NCBI GenBank assembly: GCA_964345695.1
Contig: CAYFSC010000049.1
Span: forward strand, 1-17,528
Source of the DNA: CAYFSC01 sp964345695
Lineage (GTDB): Bacteria; Bacteroidota; Rhodothermia; Rhodothermales; Salinibacteraceae
DNA: 17,528 nucleotides
Direction of reading: 5' to 3'
Shown here: positions 7,680-15,434 of the stretch, in pieces
Layout of the letters: each line of letters opens with the position of its first letter
Position numbering within the stretch: the stretch's first letter is position 1
Program-made: the position numbers and the translations under genes
The notes under the pieces: generated by a model
What the model was told of the DNA's origin: nothing
Seen by the model: only the letters and a program-made list of their open reading frames with translations
The model's database searches: none

Positions 7680-8411
7680 ATGAGTACGAGCAGCCCTACC
7701 GCCGCGTCGTCGCCCGCTGCACGGGAAACCGTGCCGATCCAGCAGAGCCTTCGGGCGCTTTCGTTGCTCCTTATTTCTGCGTGGGCGCTCGCGGCGGCGG
7801 GCTGCCTCCCGTATGCGGCCGGCACCACGGCTCACCCTGTCGACGCGTCGGAGGGGCCGGTCACGAGCACGAAGGTTTATGCCGTGCCCAACGGACTCGA
7901 AGGCATCGACGAAGAGGATCAGGAAGAAGCGGTGGGGTACATGGGGATCGACACCGAGATTCGATTCGGGCTCGACGAGCAGTCGGACGTCGGCGTGCTC
8001 GTACCGGGGTTCGGCGGGGTCGTCGTCAACTACAAGCGCCGTTTCATCGGCTCGGATTCGTCTCGGTTCGCGATGGCGGCCATGGGCGGCACCGGGTTCA
8101 TCAACTTCGGCCAGCACTGGCACTTCGAAGCCACGCTCGTCGCATCGGGCAGGAAGGGCGCGACCGTGAGGCCGTACGGGGGACTCCGCGCCATGCAAAC
8201 GCTGCCGCTGAGCGCGTCGGCCGTGTCCGACACGCCGGTGGTGGGCGGGTTCTTCGGGATGCGCATCGGGAACCGGCAGTTTGGCATCTCGCCGGAGGTC
8301 GGGGTCTACTACGACGAGCCGGCCCTAGACATTTCCAATGACGATCCCATCCTTTTCATCCCGAGCGTCACAATCCACGGGCACGGCTTTCTGTCCGACC
8401 TTGTCCCTTGA
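7680..8411 (+). CDS. Small lipoprotein of unknown function
   Basis: A 243-residue protein with a long n-region (about 1-25, Ser/Ala-rich), a hydrophobic segment (26-40) and a lipobox-like AAGC, giving lipidated Cys42. The mature part alternates short hydrophobic strands with Gly turns (GVLVPGFGGVVVNYKRRF, VVGGFFGMRIGNRQFGI, EVGVYYDEPALDI), which suggests a small all-beta, possibly barrel-like, outer-membrane-associated fold. I do not recognise the family. ATG at 7680 was used because it is the first Met and gives a complete signal peptide. It converges on the DUF427 gene with a 52-bp gap. That gap can form a two-part stem (gtccctt 8403-8409 with aagggac 8453-8459; cctcg 8424-8428 with cgagg 8435-8439), perhaps a bidirectional terminator, but without a T-run. 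Confidence 0.8.
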   Translation: MSTSSPTAASSPAARETVPIQQSLRALSLLLISAWALAAAGCLPYAAGTTAHPVDASEGPVTSTKVYAVPNGLEGIDEEDQEEAVGYMGIDTEIRFGLDEQSDVGVLVPGFGGVVVNYKRRFIGSDSSRFAMAAMGGTGFINFGQHWHFEATLVASGRKGATVRPYGGLRAMQTLPLSASAVSDTPVVGGFFGMRIGNRQFGISPEVGVYYDEPALDISNDDPILFIPSVTIHGHGFLSDLVP

Positions 8412-8463
8412 GTCCCCTGAGTTCCTCGTGACACCGAGGCAGATCGTCCGCAAAGGGACGCGT

Positions 8464-8955
8464 CTACCAGCCTAACGTACCAGGGGCACCCTTGAACGGG
8501 CCGACAACGCGGTCGGTGATCCAGCCTCCGTAAAAGTCCCCTTCCTGCGCGTGGGCCTCCTCGTCGCCCACGGAGCAGCGGTCCATCTTGCTGGCGTAGA
8601 ACGAGAGGTGGTCCTCGAGTTCGGCGTACCGGTCTGTCGGGTGAGGGTAAGCCCAGGCCGCATTTTCGGCGCGGCGATCACCGACTTCGACGGTGTAGTA
8701 GACTGCCCGCCCCTTAAACTCGCACATCGTCGTACGAGACTCCTCCTGAAGATACTGCATCTCGATGTCCTCCGGCGGAATGTAGTACGTAGGCGGATGG
8801 CTCGTCTCGAGCACGCGGTAGGCACGAGTCGTGTCGGCGAGGAGGACCTCGTTGAACACGACACGAATGCGGGCGTCGACGGACTCTAGTGCAGGCGGAC
8901 GAGGATAGTCCCACACGGATTCCTGGTTGGGACCCGGATCAACGCGGTCAGGCAT
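8464..8955 (-). CDS. DUF427 domain protein, last gene of the PYP cluster
   Basis: A 163-residue soluble protein of the DUF427 family (biochemical function not established). Recognisable family pieces are the N-terminal strand RVVFNEVLLADT (31-42), SHPPTYYIPPEDIEMQYL (52-69), CEFKGRAVYYTV (78-89), AWAYPHP (100-106) and the C-terminal FYGGWITDRVVGPFKG (141-156), ending GAPGTLGW. ATG at 8955 gives the expected N-terminus; a GTG at 9003 directly after the ligase stop codon would add 16 residues. With either start the gene follows the acyl-CoA ligase with 0-48 bp between them, so translation is probably coupled and the two are likely co-transcribed. Its place at the end of the PYP cluster suggests a link to chromophore supply or turnover, but this rests only on position. 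Confidence 0.88.
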   Translation of the reverse strand: MPDRVDPGPNQESVWDYPRPPALESVDARIRVVFNEVLLADTTRAYRVLETSHPPTYYIPPEDIEMQYLQEESRTTMCEFKGRAVYYTVEVGDRRAENAAWAYPHPTDRYAELEDHLSFYASKMDRCSVGDEEAHAQEGDFYGGWITDRVVGPFKGAPGTLGW

Positions 8956-9003
8956 GGAGGCAGGAGAAGGATGAGGGAAAGAAAAAACGGGAGGAATCGT
9001 CAC

Positions 9004-10521
9004 TCAGGGGGAGGAGGCGACGTGGCGGGCCGCCAGCCTTTGGGTTAGGGTTCGGCGGTCGACCTCGCCCTTCGGGAGCGCCGACCAGTCCTTCGGATCG
9101 ATGGCAGAGATGCCGGTCACCCAGCTGTCAAGCGGACGCAGGCAGTCGCGCACGGCCTCGCCGGACGGCAGGTCGGCGGCGGCATCCGGATCGGGGCACA
9201 GCGCCACGCCCACGTCAACGCCTTCGCAGGTGTAGACCAGAGCGTCGTGCAGCACATCGAACCGCTCCTTGAGCCGCGCCTCCCATTCGCCGGCATGCAC
9301 GAGGCGCCCGTTGGGCAGCTTGAACGCATCGTCGGTGCGCCCGCGATAGTAGAAGGCCTCCCCGTCGCGCTTCACCAGGTCGCCGGTGTGCACCCAGCGA
9401 TCCGGATCCGCCCGATGGAGACGACCGTCTCGCCAGGTGCCGAGACAGGCGTTGGGACCTCGAAATCGGAGCTCGCCGGACGGGGTCACGTCCACCTCAC
9501 AGCCCACGGGCACGCCCAGATAGTTGGCGGCCCAGTCGCCCCGAGCTCCGAGGGTGATGCCGGGCGAAGCCTCCGTCTGCCCGTACCCGACGCGGAGTTG
9601 GGTGTCCGAGAGGGCCTCCGCCAGCGGTCCGGAGACCGCAGCCCCGCCAACAATGCCGCCCTCCAGGTTGGAGAGCAAGTGCCGCCCGCGGGGATGCTCC
9701 CGCAGCCGGTCGACGGTCAAGGGCACGGCGTTCAGATGGGTTGCGCCCCAGCTGTCACGCAGCGAAAGCATGCGATCCGGCGAGCGGCCGCCCTCGGGAT
9801 CGCGGATGATTTCGGCACCGGCGAGCAAAGCCGGCAGAAGGTCGAGGACCAAGCCGAAGGCGTGCGACCAAGGCAGCACCGACAGCACGCGCGCATCCTG
9901 GAGGTGAAGATGCGGCAGGTGGCTGGCCAGCACCGACAGGACGTTGCGATCCGATAGTGCAATCCAGCGCGCCAGGCCGGTCGTACCGGACGTCTGCAGG
10001 AGGAACCGCACGTCGGGCGTGCGGGGCGTGGCAGCGGACCGCAGCGTCTCGGGGGAGGTGCGCGGGCCCGAACATCCGTCTGGCGTCCAGGCGTGGCGAT
10101 GCTCGTTCGCGGCGACGGTGGCGCACGCATCCAGGGCCGACAGGGCCTCCTCCGGATGGCCGCCGGGCGGAAGGAGGGCGACGGACAGCGATTCCCAGAG
10201 GCCGGCTACCAGGACTTGGACGAAGGCGGGCGATGGATCGAGGGCCACGACGAGACGGTCGCCCGCGCTGAGGCCCGCTTTCCGGAAGGCCTCCGTCCAG
10301 AGGCGCGCGCCGGTCCACAGGGAGGCCGCAGGCGTGATGGCACCGTCGGCGATGAGCGCCGGAAGGGCGCGGTCGCGCAGAAACTCATACCACAGGTCGT
10401 GCCACGGATTCTCCTCCCGCTCCGGACCGCACCGATCCAGCGCTTGGTCCAGGGCATCAAAGACCGCCGGGCGGGCAGTCGACGGCGAGCCGGTTCCGGA
10501 GGGGGCATTGCTGCGGGTCAT
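9004..10521 (-). CDS. AMP-forming acyl-CoA ligase, probable p-coumarate:CoA ligase for PYP chromophore
   Basis: A 505-residue member of the ANL (AMP-binding) family, which activates a carboxylate with ATP and transfers it to CoA. Motifs: the phosphate loop LLQTSGTTGLARW (174-186), LPWSHAFGL (216-224), GYGQTEASPG (312-321), HTGD (378-381) and YYRGRTDDAFKLPNGRLVHA (391-410). The C-terminal motif is LPKGEVDRRTL (482-492). In relatives this reads about GKxxR, so the catalytic Lys seems replaced by Glu486, with Lys484 two residues before; the alignment here is uncertain because the loop is about three residues shorter. The start ATG at 10521 is clear. The gene lies 102 bp after the second PYP fusion gene and next to DUF427, all on the minus strand. 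PYP carries p-coumarate as a thioester on Cys69 and known PYP clusters include a p-coumarate:CoA ligase, so this substrate is the best guess; acetate or fatty-acid ligase is the alternative. Confidence 0.85.
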   Translation of the reverse strand: MTRSNAPSGTGSPSTARPAVFDALDQALDRCGPEREENPWHDLWYEFLRDRALPALIADGAITPAASLWTGARLWTEAFRKAGLSAGDRLVVALDPSPAFVQVLVAGLWESLSVALLPPGGHPEEALSALDACATVAANEHRHAWTPDGCSGPRTSPETLRSAATPRTPDVRFLLQTSGTTGLARWIALSDRNVLSVLASHLPHLHLQDARVLSVLPWSHAFGLVLDLLPALLAGAEIIRDPEGGRSPDRMLSLRDSWGATHLNAVPLTVDRLREHPRGRHLLSNLEGGIVGGAAVSGPLAEALSDTQLRVGYGQTEASPGITLGARGDWAANYLGVPVGCEVDVTPSGELRFRGPNACLGTWRDGRLHRADPDRWVHTGDLVKRDGEAFYYRGRTDDAFKLPNGRLVHAGEWEARLKERFDVLHDALVYTCEGVDVGVALCPDPDAAADLPSGEAVRDCLRPLDSWVTGISAIDPKDWSALPKGEVDRRTLTQRLAARHVASSP

Positions 10522-10623
10522 ACGCGACGCGTGAACGATCAGTCAAAGTGCATCCAACCTGGAAAGATGACACGATAACGCATCGGCCCACGTTGCACGT
10601 CGGCGCGCAAATTGGGAGGGCCG

Positions 10624-12693
10624 TTACAGTCCGCCTCCCGACGGCGAGCCGCTTCCCGCGGATTGGCCGTATTTCTGGACGACAATCCAGTTGTTGCCTT
10701 CCGCGTCGCGGCATAGACGGACGTTAACCAGCGTAGGCCGCATTTTGTAAGTGTACGTGTAGGAAAAGGTCTCGTCCATCGTGCCCGTGTCCAGACCCTC
10801 CTGGAAGCGGCCGCGAAACAGGCGATTGTTGGTGCACGGGGCGACCTGCGTGAAAAAGTTGCGGCCCTTCACCTCTTCCGGGCGCATGCCGGACAGTTCG
10901 GCTTCGGCCTCGTTGAAGAACAAAACGGACCCGTCGTCATCCACGCGGATGATGCCGAAGTCGGCTGCGTTCATGGCTTCGTCGGAGGCCGACCGCAATT
11001 TCTCGGGCAGCGCGTCGTCGTTGAAGCGCAGGTCAGGAAGATCGGAAGCCGTTTCCGTCGCGTCGGCTCGCGAATCGTTCGGCACGGAGCGATCTGTTAG
11101 GCTTGAAGATGAGTGCGTCATGGGCGTGGGGGGATTCGGTTCAGCATCAGAGGAAGGTGCCGGACGCGCACCGGCCTGCAGGTCGGGGGAAGCCTCGCGA
11201 TCGAGCGGGGCGATCAGGATCCAGCCGTGCCCGTCGCGCGGCGATTTTTGCAGGCGGACGGCGGCGGTCAAGGGGGGCGCTTCTCTGTGTACGAAGGTGT
11301 AAGAGAACGCGGCATCCAGGGTCCCGGCGCGCAGGCCCTCCACGAAGCGGCCGCGGAACAGCGCGCTGTTGGTCCCGGGCGCCACATCGAAGAAAAAGTT
11401 GCGTCCGTGCAGCGCCTCCGGGGAGGAGGCATCGACGCCGGGAAGCATCAAGAGGGCGGCATTGGCGTACTGGATCGTGCCATCCACATCCACCCGAGCG
11501 ACTCCGGTGTCCAGCGCATCGAGTGCTGCTGGAGAGCAGAAGTCCACGGAGGGAAAGCGGTCGGCATCGGAAGGCATCTTGGAGACGGAATCGTCCCCCG
11601 CATGCGATGAAGCGCCGGGGACGGCCTGCGCCTGCAGACGACGGCGCAGCTCGTGGTGAAGCGTGGCGATCTCGTCTGGGTCGGTCGTTCCGAAGTGCGT
11701 CTGGACCGCGCGGAGGGAGGCCTTCTGCGCGTCAAGCTCGTCGCGAAGCGCGGCGTTGGCCTCCGAAAGAGACTGTGCGCGCGCCTGCAGGTGATTCAAC
11801 CGATCCGCCACAGCCTCCACGTCGTCGATGCCCCGGGCGGCCCAGCGGCGACGCTCGTCGTACAGCGCTACCAGTTGCCGCTCCATGCTGTGGAGCATCG
11901 ACGGAACCCGATCGAGGCGGTCCACGCCGACCGACCGAAGCTCCCGCAGGACTACCGCGTGGGCGCGCAAGCGATCGCCCAAATCGTGGACGAGTGACAC
12001 GACATCGTCGGGCGTCGCAACGTTCAACTCGCTCTGGAGGGTCGCCGCCCAGTCGGCTGCTCCCGCTGCTTCTGTGTCGGAGCGGTGCACCAGGGCGTGC
12101 AGCGACTCGGCGGGTGGGGGCGAGGAGGGAGACGCGGGCGGACCGGTTGCTCCAGCATCCAGGCGGGCAAGCAGGTTCTCAAGGTCGCGCAGCGAATCCT
12201 CGGGGGACGCCCTGGCGGAGGACTCCGGACCGGGGAACCCCGAAGGCTCGGCGGAGCCTTCGGTAGAGCGCCGCTGCCGGCGCAACTCGTCGATCCTCTG
12301 CACCGCCGTCTCTGCGGTCAGGTCTCGGTCTTCGAGGATGCGGTGCTCCTCCTGAAGGTGCACAACCCGGTCGTAGAGCGCCTCCACGGCGTCGGTTGCG
12401 CGGTCGGTCGGGTTGACACCCAGGCGATCGCAGAGTTTCCGGAAGTCACGGTGGCTCTGGCGCAGCGTCTCTACCTGGGAACGGAGCCGACGCAGCGCCT
12501 GCAGAACCTCGTTCTCGTCGGGCGTGCTCCGCGACGTGACACGGACGATGCGGTACAGCAGCGCCTCGATCTGGAGGCGCCGGACCTTCTCGATGATGAG
12601 AAACGGCTCTTCGGCCGACAGCAGGTGGCTGAGCTCCCGCCACAGCGCCTGGCGTCGCGCATCGTCGGGGGCAACGTCGGAGGAAGAGGCCAT
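10624..12693 (-). CDS. Repeat/coiled-coil protein with two C-terminal PYP-family domains (one blind, one with chromophore Cys)
   Basis: A 689-residue soluble protein with no signal peptide. Residues 1-355 are helical, with about five divergent copies of a short repeat (starting near 91, 223, 255, 288 and 334; for example VGVDRLDRVPSMLHSMERQL) and a Pro/Ser-rich break at 145-200. Residues about 388-497 form a first PYP-like PAS domain: RNFFFDVAPG shows Gly440 where PYP has the chromophore Cys69, and the positions of Tyr42 and Glu46 are Ala410 and Leu414. After a Ser/Pro/Asp linker, residues about 572-675 form a second PYP domain with RNFFTQVAPCTNN (611-623): Cys620 matches Cys69, Glu597 matches Glu46, Met651 matches Met100, but Phe593 replaces Tyr42. 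ATG at 12693 was used; the frame runs further into the PYP gene but lacks support there. It lies 29 bp after pyp, so it is very probably in the same transcript. Confidence 0.92.
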   Translation of the reverse strand: MASSSDVAPDDARRQALWRELSHLLSAEEPFLIIEKVRRLQIEALLYRIVRVTSRSTPDENEVLQALRRLRSQVETLRQSHRDFRKLCDRLGVNPTDRATDAVEALYDRVVHLQEEHRILEDRDLTAETAVQRIDELRRQRRSTEGSAEPSGFPGPESSARASPEDSLRDLENLLARLDAGATGPPASPSSPPPAESLHALVHRSDTEAAGAADWAATLQSELNVATPDDVVSLVHDLGDRLRAHAVVLRELRSVGVDRLDRVPSMLHSMERQLVALYDERRRWAARGIDDVEAVADRLNHLQARAQSLSEANAALRDELDAQKASLRAVQTHFGTTDPDEIATLHHELRRRLQAQAVPGASSHAGDDSVSKMPSDADRFPSVDFCSPAALDALDTGVARVDVDGTIQYANAALLMLPGVDASSPEALHGRNFFFDVAPGTNSALFRGRFVEGLRAGTLDAAFSYTFVHREAPPLTAAVRLQKSPRDGHGWILIAPLDREASPDLQAGARPAPSSDAEPNPPTPMTHSSSSLTDRSVPNDSRADATETASDLPDLRFNDDALPEKLRSASDEAMNAADFGIIRVDDDGSVLFFNEAEAELSGMRPEEVKGRNFFTQVAPCTNNRLFRGRFQEGLDTGTMDETFSYTYTYKMRPTLVNVRLCRDAEGNNWIVVQKYGQSAGSGSPSGGGL

Positions 12694-12722
12694 GGTCGGG
12701 CGGCGGGCGGGTGGACGAGAGG

Positions 12723-13289
12723 CTACCGCTTCTTGACGAGCAGCCAGTTGGTGCCTTCGTCGTCCCGGTAGAGGCGAATATCGACGAGCGTCGGGCGCAT
12801 CTTGTAGGTGAACGTGTAGGTGAACCGCTCGTCGAGCGCACCCGACTGCACGCCCTTTCGGAAGCGGCCCAGGAAGATGCGGTTGTTGCTGCACGGGGCC
12901 AAGCTGGTAAAGAAATTGCGCCCGACGGCCTCGTCAGGGTCGACGCCGGAGAGCTCCGACTCGTATGTGTTGTAGAACTGCACCACGCCCTCGTCGTCCA
13001 GGCAAACCACCCCGAAGTCCAGGGCATTCAGGTCCTCGGTGCGCAGCCGGTGCAGGCGTTCCCCTATATCTTCGTCCTCAAAGTCCGGCAACGAGGCAGG
13101 CTCAGGTGCAGAGTCCTCGGTCGGAGCGGGGGGATCCTCGGAGGCAGCCGGGGCCTCCGAGTCGGCGGGATCCTCCTCCGCCGAGGCATCCGGTTCCGCG
13201 TCCGAGTCGTCTGCGTCGCGGTCCGATTGGGAAGGCAGGACATCCTTGGAGCGGAGGAACGAGTACAGGTCGCGTTCGACGTCGGACAT
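12723..13289 (-). CDS. pyp: Photoactive yellow protein (PYP) with acidic N-terminal extension
   Basis: A 188-residue blue-light photoreceptor. Residues 86-188 align to Halorhodospira halophila PYP without gaps (offset 64). The chromophore-binding Cys69 is Cys133, in NFFTSLAPCSNN (125-136). Tyr42 and Glu46, which hydrogen-bond the p-coumarate phenolate, are Tyr106 and Glu110. Met100, important in recovery, is Met164. Two pocket positions differ: Thr50 is Ser114 and Arg52 is Val116. The first about 18 residues are helical (MSDVERDLYSFLRSKDV), and 20-80 form an Asp/Glu/Pro/Ala-rich, probably disordered linker, which typical PYP (125 residues) lacks. ATG at 13289 was chosen over a TTG six codons upstream. 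It is the second gene of the cluster, 39 bp after the upstream fusion gene and 29 bp before the next. PYP from Salinibacter ruber has been described, so the family fits this lineage. Confidence 0.95.
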   Translation of the reverse strand: MSDVERDLYSFLRSKDVLPSQSDRDADDSDAEPDASAEEDPADSEAPAASEDPPAPTEDSAPEPASLPDFEDEDIGERLHRLRTEDLNALDFGVVCLDDEGVVQFYNTYESELSGVDPDEAVGRNFFTSLAPCSNNRIFLGRFRKGVQSGALDERFTYTFTYKMRPTLVDIRLYRDDEGTNWLLVKKR

Positions 13290-13328
13290 CGTGGTACGGT
13301 TGGTCAATGAGGACCCATGGATGGAACA

Positions 13329-15380
13329 CTACAGCGTGCGGAACAGGATCCAACTCGATGTGCTGTCCGGTTTTCGATGAAGGTGAATGACGAGAACCGT
13401 CGGCTCCCCGGTTTCCGAAGGAAGGATATAAGGAAACCGCGCGTTCATGGGGCGGTCGGGAAGACCAATTCGAAACTCCCGGAAGGCCGGGTGGCGTTCG
13501 GTACCGGGAGCCAGGTCGAAGAAGTTGGCGCCCAGGAGGGCTTCGCGCGTTCGCGCCCGCCGAATGCCCGGAATCGGGACGGCCGCCTCGTTCACGAATC
13601 GGATGGTACCGTCGTCCGCGAGGTGCACCACGCCCGTGGGCAAGGCCTGTAGTTCGTCGTCGGAGGCGGTCTCCAGCGACGCGATGGTCTGCTCGTCTAC
13701 GACCGGCGGCGCCGTGTTCACCGTCCAGTCGGCGTCCGATGACGGAGGCGCAGTCTCCGCACGATCGGGCTCGGCACGATCAGGAACGGTCTCCAACAGA
13801 CGGTTGACCTCGTCGCGGAGCGTCCGCACGTGGGCCGGCAGGTCCGACAGGTCGCTGGTGTCGAGCGCCTGTCGCACGCCCCGCACGGCCTGTGCGTAGC
13901 GATCGTTCTCGGCCTGCAAGCGGTGGATGTGTTGATCGAGGGATTCGGTACGTTCGCGCAGGGCCTGAATTCGATCGATCGCCTCGCGGGCATCGGCAAC
14001 GTCGTGCTCGGCGAGGTGCTCCTTCTCCTCGTAGAGCGCCTCCAACTGGTGCTGCATGCTCGCGAGCATCTGCGTGGTCGGCGTCTCCGCGGATGCTTCC
14101 TCTGAAGGGGCGTCGGAGGGCGGCGCTTCCGCATCGCGCTCGGCGTAGAACCGTTCGAGCTGGGCGGTCAGACTGCCCACCATTTCGATAACGGCCTCGG
14201 CGGACGACACCCCGAGCTCGGTCTCCATGCGCTCCTGCTCGGCGAACAGTGCCTGCAGTTGGTCGACTACGTCTAGGTCGGCGTCAGGCGGACCGGAAGG
14301 GATGGCGTCGGCCGCGCGCTTGCGGCGGTGGTACAGGTCATTGAGTTGCTCGTCCATGCTCTCAATCATGCGAACGGCTTCCTCCAGGCTGGAAAGGCCG
14401 AGCGCTTCGGCTTTCTGGGACGCCGCCCGCAGGGTTTCCAGCTCGTCTACGAGCGTTTCCACCGTGTCGGTAAGCTCCCGTGCCTCCTCGGCCGAGTCCA
14501 CACCGAGGATGTCTCGGATGGCATCCAGCTTCTCGGTCGCGGCGGCGTGCGCCGAGGTTTCGGCGCGCTGGGCGTCGTACAGTTCCACCAATTGTTCGTT
14601 CATGCTCTCGACCAGCGGCGGGATGTCGCTGACCTCGTCGACGCCTACGGTGTTGGCCAGGGCCGCGCGCTCGTCTCGGAGGGCCTGAAGCCGGTCGTGC
14701 ATCTTCTGGATGCGCTGGCCGAGGGCGCGCGCCTCGTCCATAGAGTCGATCCCGAAGGTGTCCCGCAAGGTGAACGCCACGTCGAGCACCGGGTCGGGCG
14801 GGAGCTCGTCTTCTACGGCCGCTAGCTCGTCTTGCAGGTCCTCGTGCCGATGCTGCAGCGTCTCGTACTTTTCGGCCCAGCGATCCCGGTCCGACTGAAG
14901 CTGATCGCGCTCCTGCCGAAGCTGATCGCGCTCCGTTTCGAAACGGTCGATCGTGTCAGTGACCTGGCTGAGGAAGGCCGCGGCGTCCTCGACGCTGTCG
15001 GCGTTGACCAGGTCGAGCAGGGCGCGGAGGTCCTGGTCTGCTTGGGCGGAGGCGGGGGGCTGCCCCGAGGCATCCGGTGGGCCGCCCGACGCGAGGCGCT
15101 CCTGAAGTTGCGCGTTGCGTTCCTTCAGCGCCTCGATCTCGGTGTTCATCTCGTCGAGGACGGCCTCCACGTCATCGATCGGCACCAGGCCGTCGCCCTC
15201 TTGCGGAGGGCGAGCACGGGCGGGGGCCTCCTCAAGCAGGGCCTGGACCCGGCGCAGAGCCGCGTCGGCGCTGTCGACGTCCAGCAGTCTGCAAAGACGG
15301 AACCACAGCCGGGCGTACTGCTCCGGATCCGGCGAGTTGGCGGGAGCACCCTGCGCGTCCGGTTCGGTTGGTTCAGCCAT
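13329..15380 (-). CDS. Long repeat/coiled-coil protein with C-terminal chromophore-less PYP-like domain
   Basis: A 683-residue cytoplasmic protein, first gene of the PYP cluster. Residues about 31-535 carry roughly ten divergent copies of a short helical repeat; clear ones begin near 209, 245, 292, 328 and 389 (for example LGVDSAEEARELTDTVETL, LGLSSLEEAVRMIESMDEQL). Between them are heptad-like coiled-coil segments, notably 145-192 with repeated RDQLRQERDQL. The N-terminal block YARLWFRLCRLLDVDSADAA (22-41) resembles the start of the other long protein of the cluster. The C-terminal domain (about 575-683) is PYP-like: NFFDLAPGTERHP (619-631) has Gly626 in place of Cys69; Tyr42 and Glu46 correspond to Val596 and Ala600. 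It therefore should not bind p-coumarate. ATG at 15380 was used; a GTG at 15428 is possible. Function is unknown; a scaffold or signalling partner for the PYP proteins is the natural guess. Confidence 0.9.
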   Translation of the reverse strand: MAEPTEPDAQGAPANSPDPEQYARLWFRLCRLLDVDSADAALRRVQALLEEAPARARPPQEGDGLVPIDDVEAVLDEMNTEIEALKERNAQLQERLASGGPPDASGQPPASAQADQDLRALLDLVNADSVEDAAAFLSQVTDTIDRFETERDQLRQERDQLQSDRDRWAEKYETLQHRHEDLQDELAAVEDELPPDPVLDVAFTLRDTFGIDSMDEARALGQRIQKMHDRLQALRDERAALANTVGVDEVSDIPPLVESMNEQLVELYDAQRAETSAHAAATEKLDAIRDILGVDSAEEARELTDTVETLVDELETLRAASQKAEALGLSSLEEAVRMIESMDEQLNDLYHRRKRAADAIPSGPPDADLDVVDQLQALFAEQERMETELGVSSAEAVIEMVGSLTAQLERFYAERDAEAPPSDAPSEEASAETPTTQMLASMQHQLEALYEEKEHLAEHDVADAREAIDRIQALRERTESLDQHIHRLQAENDRYAQAVRGVRQALDTSDLSDLPAHVRTLRDEVNRLLETVPDRAEPDRAETAPPSSDADWTVNTAPPVVDEQTIASLETASDDELQALPTGVVHLADDGTIRFVNEAAVPIPGIRRARTREALLGANFFDLAPGTERHPAFREFRIGLPDRPMNARFPYILPSETGEPTVLVIHLHRKPDSTSSWILFRTL

Positions 15381-15434
15381 TGGAGAAGGGGGGAGAGCAA
15401 TGCGCCAGTTGAAGAGGACCGAAGACACGCACGT

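Noticed and set aside
11103..12266. 387-codon plus-strand open frame within the second PYP fusion gene
   Set aside because: Its translation is Arg/Pro/Gly-rich low-complexity sequence; the minus strand shows conserved PYP domains and repeats.
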